NCBI RefSeq assembly: GCF_019175385.1
Contig: NC_083343.1
Location: forward strand, 53,528,457 to 53,592,456
Origin: Lycium barbarum
Lineage: Eukaryota; Streptophyta; Magnoliopsida; Solanales; Solanaceae
Direction: 5' to 3'
Length of the DNA: 64,000 bases
In this document: positions 11,951 to 24,498 of the stretch, piece by piece
Layout: the number at the start of each line of letters is the position of its first letter
Position numbering within the stretch: position 1 is the first letter of the stretch
Translations under genes and position numbers: made by a program
The notes under the pieces: model-generated
Told to the model about the DNA's origin: nothing
The model's input: the letters and a program-made list of their open reading frames with translations, nothing else
Databases searched by the model: none

Positions 11951-12424
11951 ACTCTACTGGGGTGACGTAAGGTCGTGAACCCCCGATTCCATTATGGAGC
12001 ATTTATAAGCATTCTGCCTCACCTTGAAGGAAAGAGTATATAAGATGAGTGTATATAATAAATGACGTCATTAACTTTATAGGAACATGATATCCTAAAC
12101 TCTAGAATATTTAGACTCAAGCTCATCATCATCATTATTATTGGCTCGTAACATATCTCTTATCCCATATCGCTATTCATGAACATAGACACATAGTTTT
12201 TTTTTCCGGGATATGGAGAATTCATGGAGAAGAAGGAAAAATCATGCCATAGAAAGAAAGGACTAGCCTCACATACGTTTTTCGTTTAACTAATCTATTG
12301 CTTGCTTGTTCTCCTTCGATGCCCACGTTTCTACCTTCAAGAGAAATCGCATAAACATTAGCTAATCGACTATAAGAACGTGTTACTATTTCTAGGGAAA
12401 ATTGGGCAGCATTTCCTTTGCTTA
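11951..12424 (-). mobile_element. Family E LTR, segment 2
   Basis: Continuation of the E LTR after the Tekay insertion. It resembles the reverse complement of 43190-43330 of element C (CCTCACCTTGAAGGA, GTGACGTAAGGTC). It contains the GGGCAGCATTTCC block also present in other LTRs as TTCGGCAGCAT. It ends in GCTTA at 12420-12424, where the B array begins, and resumes at 48417 with GTTTA. No gene is seen. Confidence 0.65.
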
Positions 12425-14209
12425 TGTCACGACCCGACCCCGTGGGCCATGACTAGTGCCCGACCTGGACACTCGTATACGTACCTGTTGGATATAGTCA
12501 AACTGAATCTAAGAACAATATGGAAACTTGCAAAAGAACTCCAAGGTCCATAACGTCGTCACGTATATATATATATCCAGATAAACTGTCTCCTGAGGAG
12601 TCACAACTAATCAAATCATAAAACGATACGCAAGCCGACAAGGCTGCCACTATAGACGAACATCATATCATAGCACATCGTATAGACACAGCTGAACAGA
12701 ACTTAGACACAACCCACACATATGTCTACAGACCTCTAAGAGTATCGATAGCGAAATATGACGGGACAGGGCCCCGCCATACCCCTGGATAAACATATAC
12801 GTATACATCATAAGATCTGTACCAAAAGTCTAGGCACCGGAACAACTGAGCTTTCCAAGACAACTAAGTAGAAGTCCTATGCTGAAGGGTCACCAAACCG
12901 ACTATTTGTACCTGCGGGCATGAAACGCATCCCCCCGAAGAAAGGGGGTCAGTACGGAGTATGTACTGAGTATATAAAGCATAAAATACAACCAACATAG
13001 CAACAACCCAACCACGTTTAAGTTATCGCATTAAGAACCAGTCGAAACAAGATCCGAGCATACTCCAAAACAGCCCATATACGTTTCGCATACGATATTT
13101 TATACATTCCTTTCTTATTGAGTTAGTGATTCACATTAGCAACGACATAACAATGGCTTTAGCCCTTATACGCAAGAAAATTTAACTTAACATTACAACA
13201 AGTCCTAAAGCAGCCCGTCAATTACAATCAACACAACACAAGTCTTAACGACACTTAGTCCTCCAATTTCACAAGATCAACAACACAACACATAATCTTA
13301 ACCCTTAATCCCTCAATTCAACAAGAACAGCCCACTAAACAAATATAACTCCATTTTTAATCATCAAACCCCATTACTTTCATCATTTTCTCCATGACAA
13401 CACAACAACAATACTAATTAAAATTAATATACCGTGGCTAGATTAAAACAACCCCTACACGACCTAACAAAGTCTCAACATCAACATACACCATTCTTGC
13501 ATTTAATTCCATATCCACCACCAATTATAGCAAGTTCAAACCATCTCCAAAATATGTAGAAAAGGATTAAATCTTACCTTACAGACAAGCTCTCATTATC
13601 CACCATGGCCGTGAGCTTCCTCTCTCCTTTATTCCTCCAATTAAACTTTAAAATCTAATACTTTAATGGTTTAGGGGGGCTGGCCGTGAGCTATTTAGGG
13701 ATTGCCATGGCTGGCCATGAGCTTCATGAAGCCATGCCATAGCCATGGCCGAACCCTCTCTCCCTCTAGAGCTTAGAGCTCCTCTCTCTAAGTTGTATTT
13801 TGCCAAGTTTAAAATGAGATATAATTGATGACTTAGTCATCAAGTAATGGCAAGATATGGTGCCTACAAAGTGGACACGTGTCCACCCTTATGGCACATG
13901 TCCATCCTTATGACATGTGTCCAATTTCCCCCAACACCAATCAAATTCCGTCATGTGTCGTGGGGCCCACTTTGTGGTCTTAATTAGCTTAATTAATGAT
14001 TAATCTCGACTTAATAATATAATCATGGTTAATTGATCCCTAATCTCCACTGATATTTCTACACCAATTAAATTTACAAGCAATCGTGCACGCATTAAAA
14101 ATCAGGGATTTAAAAGCCCTTGCCTCATATCCCAAAAAATAATCTCGTCCTTAAACTTATATTGATTAGCTTACGAATAATCCGACGTGCAAAAATACGG
14201 GGTATAACA
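12425..14209 (-). repeat. LTR B1 of the tandem array, internally deleted
   Basis: It runs TGTTATACCCCG at 14209 to GGGTCGTGACA at 12425 on the minus strand. It lacks an 834-bp block present in B2 (22051-22885). The junction at 12986-12990 is ATACA, which occurs at both ends of the missing block. The promoter module at 12909-12982 is retained. A 16-bp perfect palindrome around CACGTG lies at 13871-13886. Confidence 0.9.
12909..12982 (-). promoter_or_regulatory. LTR double-hairpin module, copy 4 (B1)
   Basis: TTTATATAC (TATA-like), stem TCAGTAC/GTACTGA, loop ATACTCC, then C5/G5. Confidence 0.82.
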
Positions 14210-14225
14210 TCCTTCCACCCTCTAG
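14210..14225 (-). other. Polypurine tract next to LTR B1
   Basis: The minus strand reads TCTAGAGGGTGGAAGGA up to the LTR start, marking 12425-14209 as a 3' LTR. The further upstream sequence, CATTCGAGGACGAA, is near-identical in position and sequence to the same site in the Tekay element (3961-3980). Confidence 0.85.
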
Positions 14226-17200
14226 AACCTTCGTCCTCGAATGTTAAACTGGTCCTGAACTCCCAATACTTACTCAAGTGTTCTCTTATTTAATTATGCC
14301 CCTCACGGGCCTTTTTCATTGGTCGATTCGCTATACTTCATTATAACGCATTCCAGGTCCCTACATAGTCATTCCCATTTCTCTTGCTTCTCAAGGTAAC
14401 TATTTCACGTCGTTGTCTTTGCTCTACTCTTCATTTCGCGGTTGGTTGTCAGTTGTATTTCGAGCTCTTCTGCTGAAGTGTTACTCTTTCTCTTGTCTGC
14501 ATACTGTTCAGTTGTACTGTCACTGATTGATTTGGACATGTATTCATGGTGCACTTAGCCACAACTCAACTCTTTCTTCTTCTAAAGTTACTCCCTTAAG
14601 ATGATGTATCGTTCACTTCACTTTACTTCTAATCTTTAAGTAAGACCTTGTAACGGGCAGACATCCCTCATCGATTTATTAGACTTTACAATTCTTGGAG
14701 TATTTCAAACCTCCGGTACTTGTAGACCCTTCACAGACTCTGCGGATAAAACAAAATTTCCCAGAGTATAATATTATTCTACTCCGATATCCTCGCTTTG
14801 CTCTGCTGTTACAGTCCGTATTCTGGAATTTTCAGCATCATGTGTCACTTTCTTACTTTCTTTTAAAGGTTTTTAACTATCACTTGCTTTTAGATCTCCT
14901 ATCACGCATCCTATTGCAATCTTTACAAGAGTATGTGTAGGTGCTCAAATCAGCCCGGAAAATACCTTAGCGTCGCCTCGCTAGTATTTATGCAGACCCT
15001 ATATTCTTCTCTTATATCTTTCAATTGATATAACTAGTCCTTAACTATGGCTTTTGCCCTCAGTACTAGATTCATCTCGGTACTTGGGTTCAAACCATCT
15101 TACACCTTTCCCTAATGTATCCAAAATATCGTAACCACATTGTTATTACTAAATCCTTACTCTTCTTATCATGTACTCACTTGGTCTCATTTTTAGCATA
15201 GAAATATTTGTAGATTGCATAACTATTCTTGTACAACTTGTATGGAGTATATCCAATCTTGGTCATAGTTTTCCCCTCTCCTGGTTCATTCTTTTTTGCA
15301 TATCTTATTTGTACTAAAACTCACTTGCGGTCTATCTTGTCATGCTCCTTCCCCTTTCTTTATTCACCATTTGATTTTCTCATATCCTACTATAGGAGAT
15401 TTCCTGTCCTTCCTCCTTTGCTACTTATAAGTTACAGTATCATTAGCAAGCAACCCCATTGCCAACGCCTTAGCCTCTAATCCAGTATAGCGTTGCTATC
15501 CTTTATAATATCTCTTAAGCTACTCGTTACCATTTTCTTGTCGTATTCTTCCTTTTTATAAGCATTCACTTTCTAATGTCATATCATACAGAATCTTTAC
15601 AAATTATCCTTAGTCTTGTCTTAAATACCATCCTGTGTTTTATCCATCCAATGCTGGCTATCAAAGCTTATTAACTTCTTTCAGCAAGGGATCTCAATTG
15701 AAATTTAAGCAACTATATCAAATATATTTCAGTGTCAATTGTTTCCATTTATACTTACTTTGCTTTCACCAACTTACCCCTTTGGGGTTGTACTTATACC
15801 ATATCCATGTCTTTTCTTTATCATTCATAACTTTGATTCCCCACGTACGAAACCTTAACCCAATCACGAAGCGATGAAAACTCTCGATATATAGTACAAA
15901 ATCTTATTTGATGGTTGGTACTCGAGTAATATAATTAATGTAACGATTTATCCAACGCCATATTCCATTTATTCCGATCAGTAATTAGCTAGTGCTTATA
16001 GTCGTTTCAAATTCTCAATTAGGTAGCACTTATATTCTGATGATAAGTGTCCCAAGCTTTCCTATAACACTATCTTTATCTCAACGGATATCATCTGTTT
16101 CTTCTAATAAATCCACAATACATCAGTTGTTTCGCAAATCCACAATCCCTGTCCTTTAAGGATTTCACTATTTTCGAGGTGAAGTCACATACACGCAGTA
16201 CTCCTTTATGCCTCATGCTCTTTCACCCTTGTTGTATATCCAACGCTAACTTCTAACTTACTAAAAATCATGTCAAATGTTTTTTAATAGTGGTCTTGTC
16301 TTATCACTTTCTCGTCGTACTACACCTTAAGTTTGTAGCTATTTATTTCCCTTTTATCCTATACTCATACTCAATTAATTACGTCTGTCTTGAGTGCTTC
16401 CTTTAGTATTCCTTTCATTTCTCCAGCCTATGTCCATATTTTATTTTGTGCACGAGGAATCTCATGCTACTCCCTTATCCTTCGGAAAACACTACTTCTA
16501 CATAACCCCTTTCTCATTTTCAAAGTATATTCTGTTCATACCTATTTGTTCTTATCATACCAGTCATTTCTGGCATTCGTTCTGTCCCGTTGCTCATCTT
16601 CCTTTAGTTCGGTCTTTCACAATTCTGTCGCTTATATTACTCATTTTCTCAACTATACATGTCATAACACATTGCTACACTATAATCCCACTCGCTTTCT
16701 TCTTATCTTCTTCTTTCTATTAACCCCTTCTCTTCATGTGCTCGCTTTCACTTTCGTTACCACTTGATCTCTATTCTGAACTTCCCTATAGGACTTTGTA
16801 TTTTTTTTTTGTTCTATATCTGCTCTTCCGTTCACACTGATCACATCATATCCTTTAGTTACTTCCTTGCTAGGCTTTACTCATTTCTATAACAATCCTT
16901 ATGGTATTCACATTACATGTCACACCTTAATTTTCCTAGGGTGTGATGGGCACCCGACCCTTACTTAGGGCCGAGCGAACCCTCTGACCCTTAGTGCACA
17001 CATAATCTTTTTAGACTTTTAAATCAAATAAAGATGAAATACATAGTACAGCTTTCAGAAATATTCTTTTTCGTCGTTATTCTCAAATCAAACAAAATCT
17101 GTAATCATGTAGAATTTATCACATAACACAGAATGACATATCGGCTGATGGAGCCGCTTACAAAACTGACATTCCATACCCACGACTCTGTCTGCAAAGT

Positions 17201-17319
17201 CTCTAACATCAATCAGAAATCATAGCACATATACTCTGACTCGGCAACACTCCAGGAGGAAATGGAGCTTGCCATTTCCACTGGAACACCTTCTAGCAAA
17301 TCTTCTATTCATCTGGGTG

Positions 17320-17394
17320 TACCTGCGTGGCATGAAACGCAGCCCCCGAAGAAAGGGGGTCAGTACGGAATATGTACTGAGCATGTAAGGCATG
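17320..17394 (-). promoter_or_regulatory. LTR double-hairpin module, copy 5 (solo A)
   Basis: First stem perfect, loop ATATTCC. The TATA-like position reads TTACATGC. Followed by CACGCAGGTA. Confidence 0.8.
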
Positions 17395-17489
17395 GAATAC
17401 AGAAAACAGAATCATAGCTGAGACAGAGATTTACCAGAACAAATATGACTTTTAAAACATCAATACACTTGCCTTTTTGAATGAAAATC

Positions 17490-17905
17490 ATGCATATCCA
17501 CGTTATATATCATATATACAGATAACGTGTCCCGGCCCTCCAGTGAGGGACTCGGTGGATAAAATCATACATGTCCACATCATATATCATATATGCGTAA
17601 CGTGTCCCGGCCCTCAAGTGAGGGACTCGGTGGATAAGGTCATGCATGTCAACATCATATATCATGTGTACATATAACGTGTCCCGACCCTCTATTGAGG
17701 GACTCGGTGGATAAAATCATGCATGTTAACATCATATACCATATATACATAACGTGTCCCGGCCCTCTATTGCAGGTCTCGGTGAATGAAGTCATCATAT
17801 GCCATCCTGGCCACCATCCCCATATCATCATATACACATATACATATAACGTGTCCCGGCCCGCAAGTGAGAGGGACTCGTTGAACAATGCAGTGGAGTA
17901 CGCAT
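17490..17905 (-). repeat. Subpromoter tandem repeats with hairpin cores
   Basis: Five copies of a unit containing GTGTCCCG, starting near 17527, 17602, 17679, 17754 and 17851 (spacings about 75, 77, 75 and 97). Each contains a short inverted repeat of the form CCCTC-N4-GAGGG followed by ACTCGGTG. The array lies just upstream, in LTR sense, of the promoter module. Related hairpin units occur at the same place in LTRs B, H and A. Confidence 0.85.
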
Positions 17906-20900
17906 GAGAACGTATCCTGGCCCGGGCTCAGTGAAGGAGATATTGAGGCATCCACGAGCAGAGTAGTGAGAAACTATATGCACATAAATCAAGACTCGAT
18001 AGATACGTACACTTACCGACATCTGAGGGCTCAGAAACAAGTTTCGGGTCAATCCGATTTAGTATAAGAAAGTTATGAGCGTTTGAAGTACAGAACCTTC
18101 TACGAACGTTTTAAAAGCCATTTTTGGAAAATCAAAGCAACAATCATATCAAGTACCTTTCGGATATCGTTATGGATCAAATCAAATAGAGCTTTTGGAA
18201 TCATACGTACGTATCAAAATATATTAAAGACTCAATGGAATAATCAAACGTGCTAGCATTTGAAAGTCAAAACTTTAGTCATATCAATTATCTTTCGGAT
18301 GCCATTCAGAAACATATCAAATAGATGTTCGGACATCATAGATACGCATCCAAACCATATGAAATAGCTTATGGAAGTCAAGAACGTTAGCCATCCTAGT
18401 GGCTATAAGAATAGGAGTTTCTTTGAAATCATACATATACGTCATTTGCTCGTTTCATACGGATCATGCCAAAAGAAAGAAAGGATAAGCCTTACATACC
18501 TGCTCCGCGTCCTATTAGCTACGCTTAATTGTCCAAGCTTGCTAGTCTACATTCAAGAAGATTCACATAATCGTTAGATTCATCATCATATACTTGTCTT
18601 AGTCTTTGAAACAAATTCGTTTATAATCTACCGAAATTTCGGCAGCATCTCCCCTGTAAAATACACCATTCCCGGGAATCTAACTCGGCCAATTTATCAA
18701 CAACAATCCGAGAATTCAACTCGGCCAAATTATCAACAACAATACCAACGACCATACTAACAACTTCAACAATCAATCCAAATATATTCTAACATTAACA
18801 ACCCTTGTCACAAAATTCAACGACATTTCATTTATATTCAATTCAATCACATATAGTCAAGCTAACATTAATGATCTCACATCCAAGTATTAATCCGAAA
18901 TCATTCTAACATGGTTCAAGAATACTTCAAACAATTCTCATAATATTCCAAACAACCCAATCAACATATTACTTCGTCCGAAACCTTCCTAATTCAATAA
19001 GAATAATAACGACACATTTCCTTCTTTCAAATTCAAACACAACAACCCAACTTACAATCTTCCAAAAACATGTCTCACTTCCAAATTCATGAATTATTTT
19101 TACAACCTACACATTAGCAACTCTATTCTTATAATTATAAGGAACCATACTAATGTCACATTAACTTCTTCCATAATCCACAAACGATTACAACTTCATT
19201 TCCAACCATTAAATCCTCATTTTTCATCATAGAATCTACCACAACAAAAATTAAAATACTAAGTAAAATCAAATCATCACTTCAATACCATACAACATCC
19301 ACACGGCTTCAGTCCAACATATCTAGTTCCATGAATTTCATCCATTTCTTCATGCTACAACATATACAAATCATCCATAGTACATGTAAAAGAGGATTGA
19401 ACACATACCTTTCTCACTCAACTTCTTGGCTTGGCTAAGGTTGTGAACTTGCTCAATTAAATAGTTTTATTGCTCCAACAACCCTTCCATGTTAAAGAGG
19501 ACCTTCCAATTTCTTGGAATACTAGAAAAAATAATTTTTCTTGGTCTATTTTCATGGCTCAATTTTTGATAGCCATGGCCGAATGGTCTCTTATGTTTCT
19601 TGCTTTCTCCAAGTTTCTTCATCTTTCTAAAAGGTGAAGATAAATATGTCTTATTTATTTTTTCCACCATTTATCTATATATATATTTTAGCCCCTCAAG
19701 TAAGGATATGGACACATGGCCATGGGTGGGGCCCACTCTTTATGTCACACGGCCAAAGTGGCATTTTCAAGAATTTTCTTGAACATTTTGTGAAATTCCC
19801 GTTTTGCCCCTAGCCTTCCACAATATTACCATGAACTATTTTGTGAATTTCCCTTTTTACCCTTAGCCTTTCTCAATATTTTTCCATACTAATGAACAAT
19901 TTGTATATTAAAATAACTTGAAAAATAGTCTTGCCCTTAACTTTTGGCAATTATCTTAAATTATCCGAACGATCAAAACGCGGGCTATAACATTACATCC
20001 TGTTCGTAATCCATCCTATAACGTAACACTTCCTAACCTTATTCACGATTCTTACTATGTTTTATTTGCACTCTGTGGAGTAGGCGTATTTAACCCTTCA
20101 CCCTTTCTGATCAATCTTATCCTTAATATCTCACAAGCTGTCTTATCAATACCTTCATAATTTGTCATAATTCTTCCTCCTCCGTACTTTTATCTCAATT
20201 ATAATATCACTCTTTTTAACTGTAAACTCGTCGTAATTTATCCCTACTTATTAGTTCACTCGATACCTCAATAAAATATTTTGTTAAGATTTGCCACCTT
20301 TTTCTAAATCATCCCTAAGTACCACAAGCCCTTCCGAATTATTCTAGCATTTCATCAACAACATATGAAACACATGATCCTAGACAGCCCACAAATTTGA
20401 GTTTTCCTTCCACAAATTCCATCACCAACTAGTTTATTAATAAATAATAAAATGTCACCATGAGGCATTCTCCAACCACCACCAGAAGAAAAAATAGAAT
20501 CCGACAAGCACCACATGACTTCTAGTGCTTGATTCACATGGTTTACCTCCAGATTTATTCTTGAGTCGTGAACGAATCATTTAGTTCATAAACTACTTGT
20601 TGTATGCTCTGTATTCTTCCAATGAAGGGAAAGTTAATTGCTGGACATTTTTTCCCTTCAATATGAGCTTTTCTAAGGTAAAAATGTGGCTGGAAAGTAT
20701 TCTGGTCCGTTCAAATGAATTCCAAACTTTGCTGCTCATATATGCTTCTTCGAAATAAAATTTCCCAAGTGAGAATGGTCCCTCTTACGGATGATATGGA
20801 GGGTATCTCTTAAATCTTTAATCCAACATAATAAATTTACCCTATCGGTATCGACTTTCAAGACATATCATGAACCTATATCTCATTCTCTTTTTTCTAT

Positions 20901-21491
20901 TTCTGGGAAAATTTGGGCAGAGTTCCCTCTGTACTTCTTACTATCCCAAAACCTACACGCAGGAAATACCAACAATGCCTCACAGGGCCAACATATATAC
21001 GTATATATCATATCATAGCATAGCCACACAGGGCTCCAAATTTCAAGTAAAAAGTATAGAGGTGTCGAAACTTACCTCACATATCGCACCTCGAGATGTA
21101 CTTGATCCTTTAACGATCTGTCCTGTTATACCTTCCTATCTACCTCCCCTTTTATTCTTCAACTTTACATGTCTGTCATACTTCAATATTCTTACGTTAT
21201 CCGACATGCATCTTTCGCATCGTTACTTACCTGCATACTTTGTAACTTCCAATATCGTCAGCAGTTTCTTCTGTCGATGCCGTTCTTCAGCTGAAATAAA
21301 GCATTAGTGAAAGGGATTTCAATTCCTATGGCTGGGCTCTATCGCACGATATTAGATATGAAAGAAAGGTAACATCCTAAATGTCTTGTAGCTTCCTGTT
21401 TATTGATGTGGTGCACAACACACCGATAAACAAGACTCTACTAGACACGGTTTGTAGACACTCCGAGGATGAACTGCTCTGATACCACTTT

Positions 21492-23945
21492 TGTCACGAC
21501 CCAACCCCGTGGGCCATGACTAGTGCCCGACCTGGACACTCATATACGTACCTGTTGGATATAGTCAAACTGAATATAAGAACAATATGGAAACTTGCAA
21601 AAGAACTCCAAGGTCCATAACGTCATCACGTATATATATATCCAGATAAACTGTCTCATGAGGAGTCACAACTAATCAAATCATAAAACGATACGCAAGC
21701 CAACAAGGCTGCCACTACACACGAACATCATAACATAGCACATCGTATAGACACAGCTGAACAGAACTTATACACAACTCACACATATGTCTACAGACCT
21801 CTAAGAGTATCGATAGCGAAATATGACGGGACAGGGCCCCGCCGTACCCCTGGATAAACATATACGTATACATCATAAGATCTGTACCAAAAGTCTAGGC
21901 TCCAGAACAACGGAGCTTTCCAAGACAGCTGAGTAGAAGTCCTATGCTGAGGGGTCACCAAACCGACTATCTGTACCTGCGGGCATGAAACGCAGCCCCC
22001 CGAAGAAAGGGGGTCAGTACGGAATATGTACTGAGTATATAAAGCATAAAATACAGTAAAGAGAATCATACTGAAGTAGGGAGTACAAGAGACAAGTATA
22101 ACATCCAGAATACCAAAACAGTTGCCTTTTGAAACATAAATCATGCATGTCAATATCATATATCTTACCCGGCACATTCTGGGACTCGGTGAATAAGGTC
22201 GCCACATACCATCCTTGGCGCCATAAAAACATCACAACACCATCACATCATAACACCATCATATATATATATATACCGTATCCCGGCCCTCTAGTGAAGG
22301 ACTCGCTGAACAATGCAGGGAAACTGTGCACGAAAACGTATCCTGGCCCGGGACTTAGTGAAAGATATGTTGAGGCATGCACGAGTAGAGTAGTGATCAA
22401 CCATATGCAAATTACATCATATTTGAGACTCAATAGAATAATCAAAACGAACTATCATTTGAAAATCAAGATAATAGTCATATCAAGTACTTTTCGAATA
22501 TCACTATGGTTTATATCCAAATAGAACTTCTGGAATCATATACACGTATCAAGACATAATGAAATAGCTTTTGGAAATCAAGAACATTAGCCATCCTAGT
22601 GGCTCTAGGAATAGGAACTTATTTAAAATCATATACACATCGTCTGTTCATTTCATAAAGGTCATGCCAAAAAGAAAGAAGGGTTAACTTTACATACCTT
22701 TGGCGCTTAATCCATGACTCGATATGTACACGTTGCCCAAAATATGTGAACCTATATTAAGACGTCAAGACTATAGTAAAGCTACGAAATGGCATAAAAC
22801 GTACTTTAATGTTAGTAACTTATTTCCAGACAATTAGGAAGCACTTCACCTATATCGCTCAATTTCCTTGCATTTACGCCAACCATACAACCAACATAGC
22901 AACAACCTAAGCACGTTTAAGTTATCGCATTAAGAACTAGTCGAAACAAGATCCGAGCATACTCCAAAACAGCCCATATACATTTCGCATACTATATTTT
23001 ATTCATTCCTTTCTTATTGAGTTAGTGATTCACATTAGTAACGACATAACAATGGCTTCAGCCCTTATACGCAAGAAAATTTAACTTAACATTATAACAA
23101 GTCCTAAAGCAGCCCGTCAATTACAATCAACACAACACAAGTCTTAACGACACTTAGTCCAGCAATTTCACAAGATCAACAACACAACACATAATCTTAA
23201 CCCTTAATCCCTCAATTCAACAAGAACAACCCACTAAACAAATATAACTCCATTTTGAATCATCAAACCCCTTTACTTTCATCATGTTCTCCATGACAAC
23301 ACAACAACAATACTAATTAAAATTAATTTACCGTGGCTACATTAAAACATCCCCTACACGGCCTAACAAAGTCTCAACATCAACATACACCATTCTTGCA
23401 TTTAATTCCATATCCACCACCAATTATAGCAAGTTTAAACCATCTCCAAAACATGTAGAAAAGGATTAAATCTTACCTTAGATACAAGCTCTCATTATCC
23501 ACCATGGCCGTGAGCTTCCTCTCTCCTTTCTTCCTCCAATTGAACTTTAAAATCTAACAATTTAATGGTGTAGGGGGGCTGGCCGTGAGCTATTTAGGGA
23601 CTGCCATGGCTGGTCGTGAGCTTCATGAAGCCATGCCATAGCCATGGCCGAACCCTCTCTCCCTCTAGAGCTTAGAGCTCCTCTCTCTAAGTTATATTTT
23701 GCCAAGTTGAAAATGAGATATAATTGATGACTTAGTCATCAAGTCATGGCTAGATATGGTGCCTACAAAGTGGACACGTGTCCACCCTTATGACACGTGT
23801 CCATCCTTATGACATGTGTCCAATTTCCCCCAACACCAACCAAATTCTGCCATGTGTCGTGGGGCCCACTTTGTGGTCTTAATTAGCTTAATTAATCATT
23901 AATCTCCACTTAATAATATAATCATGGTTAATTGATCCCTAATCT
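21492..23945 (-). repeat. LTR B2 of the tandem array, truncated at its 5' end
   Basis: The full B structure from the GTCGTGACA end (21492) up to GATCCCTAATC, where the sequence switches to fragment F. About 260 bp of the LTR 5' end are missing compared with B3. It retains the 834-bp block missing in B1, including the hairpin units near 22160-22330 and a 15-bp AT run at 22261-22275. The 16-bp CACGTG palindrome is at 23770-23785. Confidence 0.88.
21974..22048 (-). promoter_or_regulatory. LTR double-hairpin module, copy 6 (B2)
   Basis: TTTATATAC, perfect first stem, loop ATATTCC, C5/G5 second stem. Confidence 0.82.
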
Positions 23946-24498
23946 TGTTACACCTCGAGAATTTTTTCGTACTTGTGTGATGAGTAGAACGATGAAGGGA
24001 TTGAGTGTATGATGTTTTACTAAGTCGGGAATGGCTAATTATGAATTTTTAGAAATAAGAAAGTCGCGGAAAATTTTCAGCCCAGTGGTCGTATATGGAA
24101 CTATACGGCCCGTAAAGTGATTTACGGACCGTATAGTGCTATCGTCTTCCATCGTGCCAAAAATCTCAAGTTCTGCCAGTGTTGATATGGTTAAATACGA
24201 CCCAGTTTACGGACCGTAAACCAGGTTGTAAACTGCCATGTCCCTCAGCCAAAACTTTCTGTTTTTGAAATGATTAAATACGGCCATGGAGGACGGACCG
24301 TAAATCAAAATACGGTCTGTATATGGTGGTTTACGACCACTGTTCACCCCGACAAGAATTCATTAAAGATCAGATTTTGTGATTTTAAAAAGGGACTTAG
24401 GCTTCATATTATTTCATTATTCATCCAACAACTCAAGAGACCTCTAGAACATTCCAAATAATTCCTCCACAAGACTTCAAGAGAATTAAAGGGAATAA
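23946..24498 (+). mobile_element. Fragment F: 5' end of an LTR with TACGG palindrome array
   Basis: Starts exactly with TGTTACACCTCGAG, a typical LTR start that also resembles the minus-strand start of family E at 52749. It runs in plus orientation for about 550 bp and then switches, near TTTCTCCAG, into B internal sequence (equivalent to 16425). Positions 24085-24345 hold repeated words such as TTTACGGACCGTA. The rest of F, the 5' end of LTR B2 and about 2.2 kb of B internal are missing at this junction, so a large deletion followed the insertion. Confidence 0.75.

Larger units (their letters stand above)
16918..19992 (-). mobile_element. Solo LTR, family A, TSD TTACA
   Basis: A 3075-bp LTR inserted into B internal 1. 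TTACA stands on both sides (16913-16917 and 19993-19997). The uninterrupted site is visible in internal 2 near 24998 as CACATTACATCCTG. Minus-strand ends are TGTTATAGCCCG and GGTGTGACA. No primer site or polypurine tract follows, so it is a solo LTR left by LTR-LTR recombination. The promoter module is at 17320-17394. Confidence 0.95.
14210..21491 (-). mobile_element. B internal region 1, non-coding, split by a solo LTR
   Basis: About 4.2 kb of internal sequence (14210-16917 plus 19993-21491) between LTRs B1 and B2. I see no gag, protease, RT, RNase H or integrase motif on either strand. Open frames are at most about 145 codons, and those repeated among copies do not stay open consistently. 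The plus strand is pyrimidine-rich, so the element RNA would be purine-rich. Near LTR B2 it has the leader block CTCTATCGCACGAT (about 21327) and primer-site region shared with coding Tekay elements. The origin of the 4.2 kb is unrecognised. Confidence 0.8.

Noticed and set aside
12061..12071. ATGACGTCAT palindrome as a bZIP/CRE site
   Set aside because: A single copy in a degraded LTR segment and not seen in other families; chance cannot be excluded.
16390..16767. Recurring 100-125-codon hydrophobic frames (also 24511, 31366, 37031) and 140-codon frames (20870, 25877, 32769)
   Set aside because: They lie antisense to B, in a pyrimidine-rich strand that naturally gives Ser/Phe/Leu-rich frames. 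Start and end differ among copies, with no domain and no sign of coding constraint.
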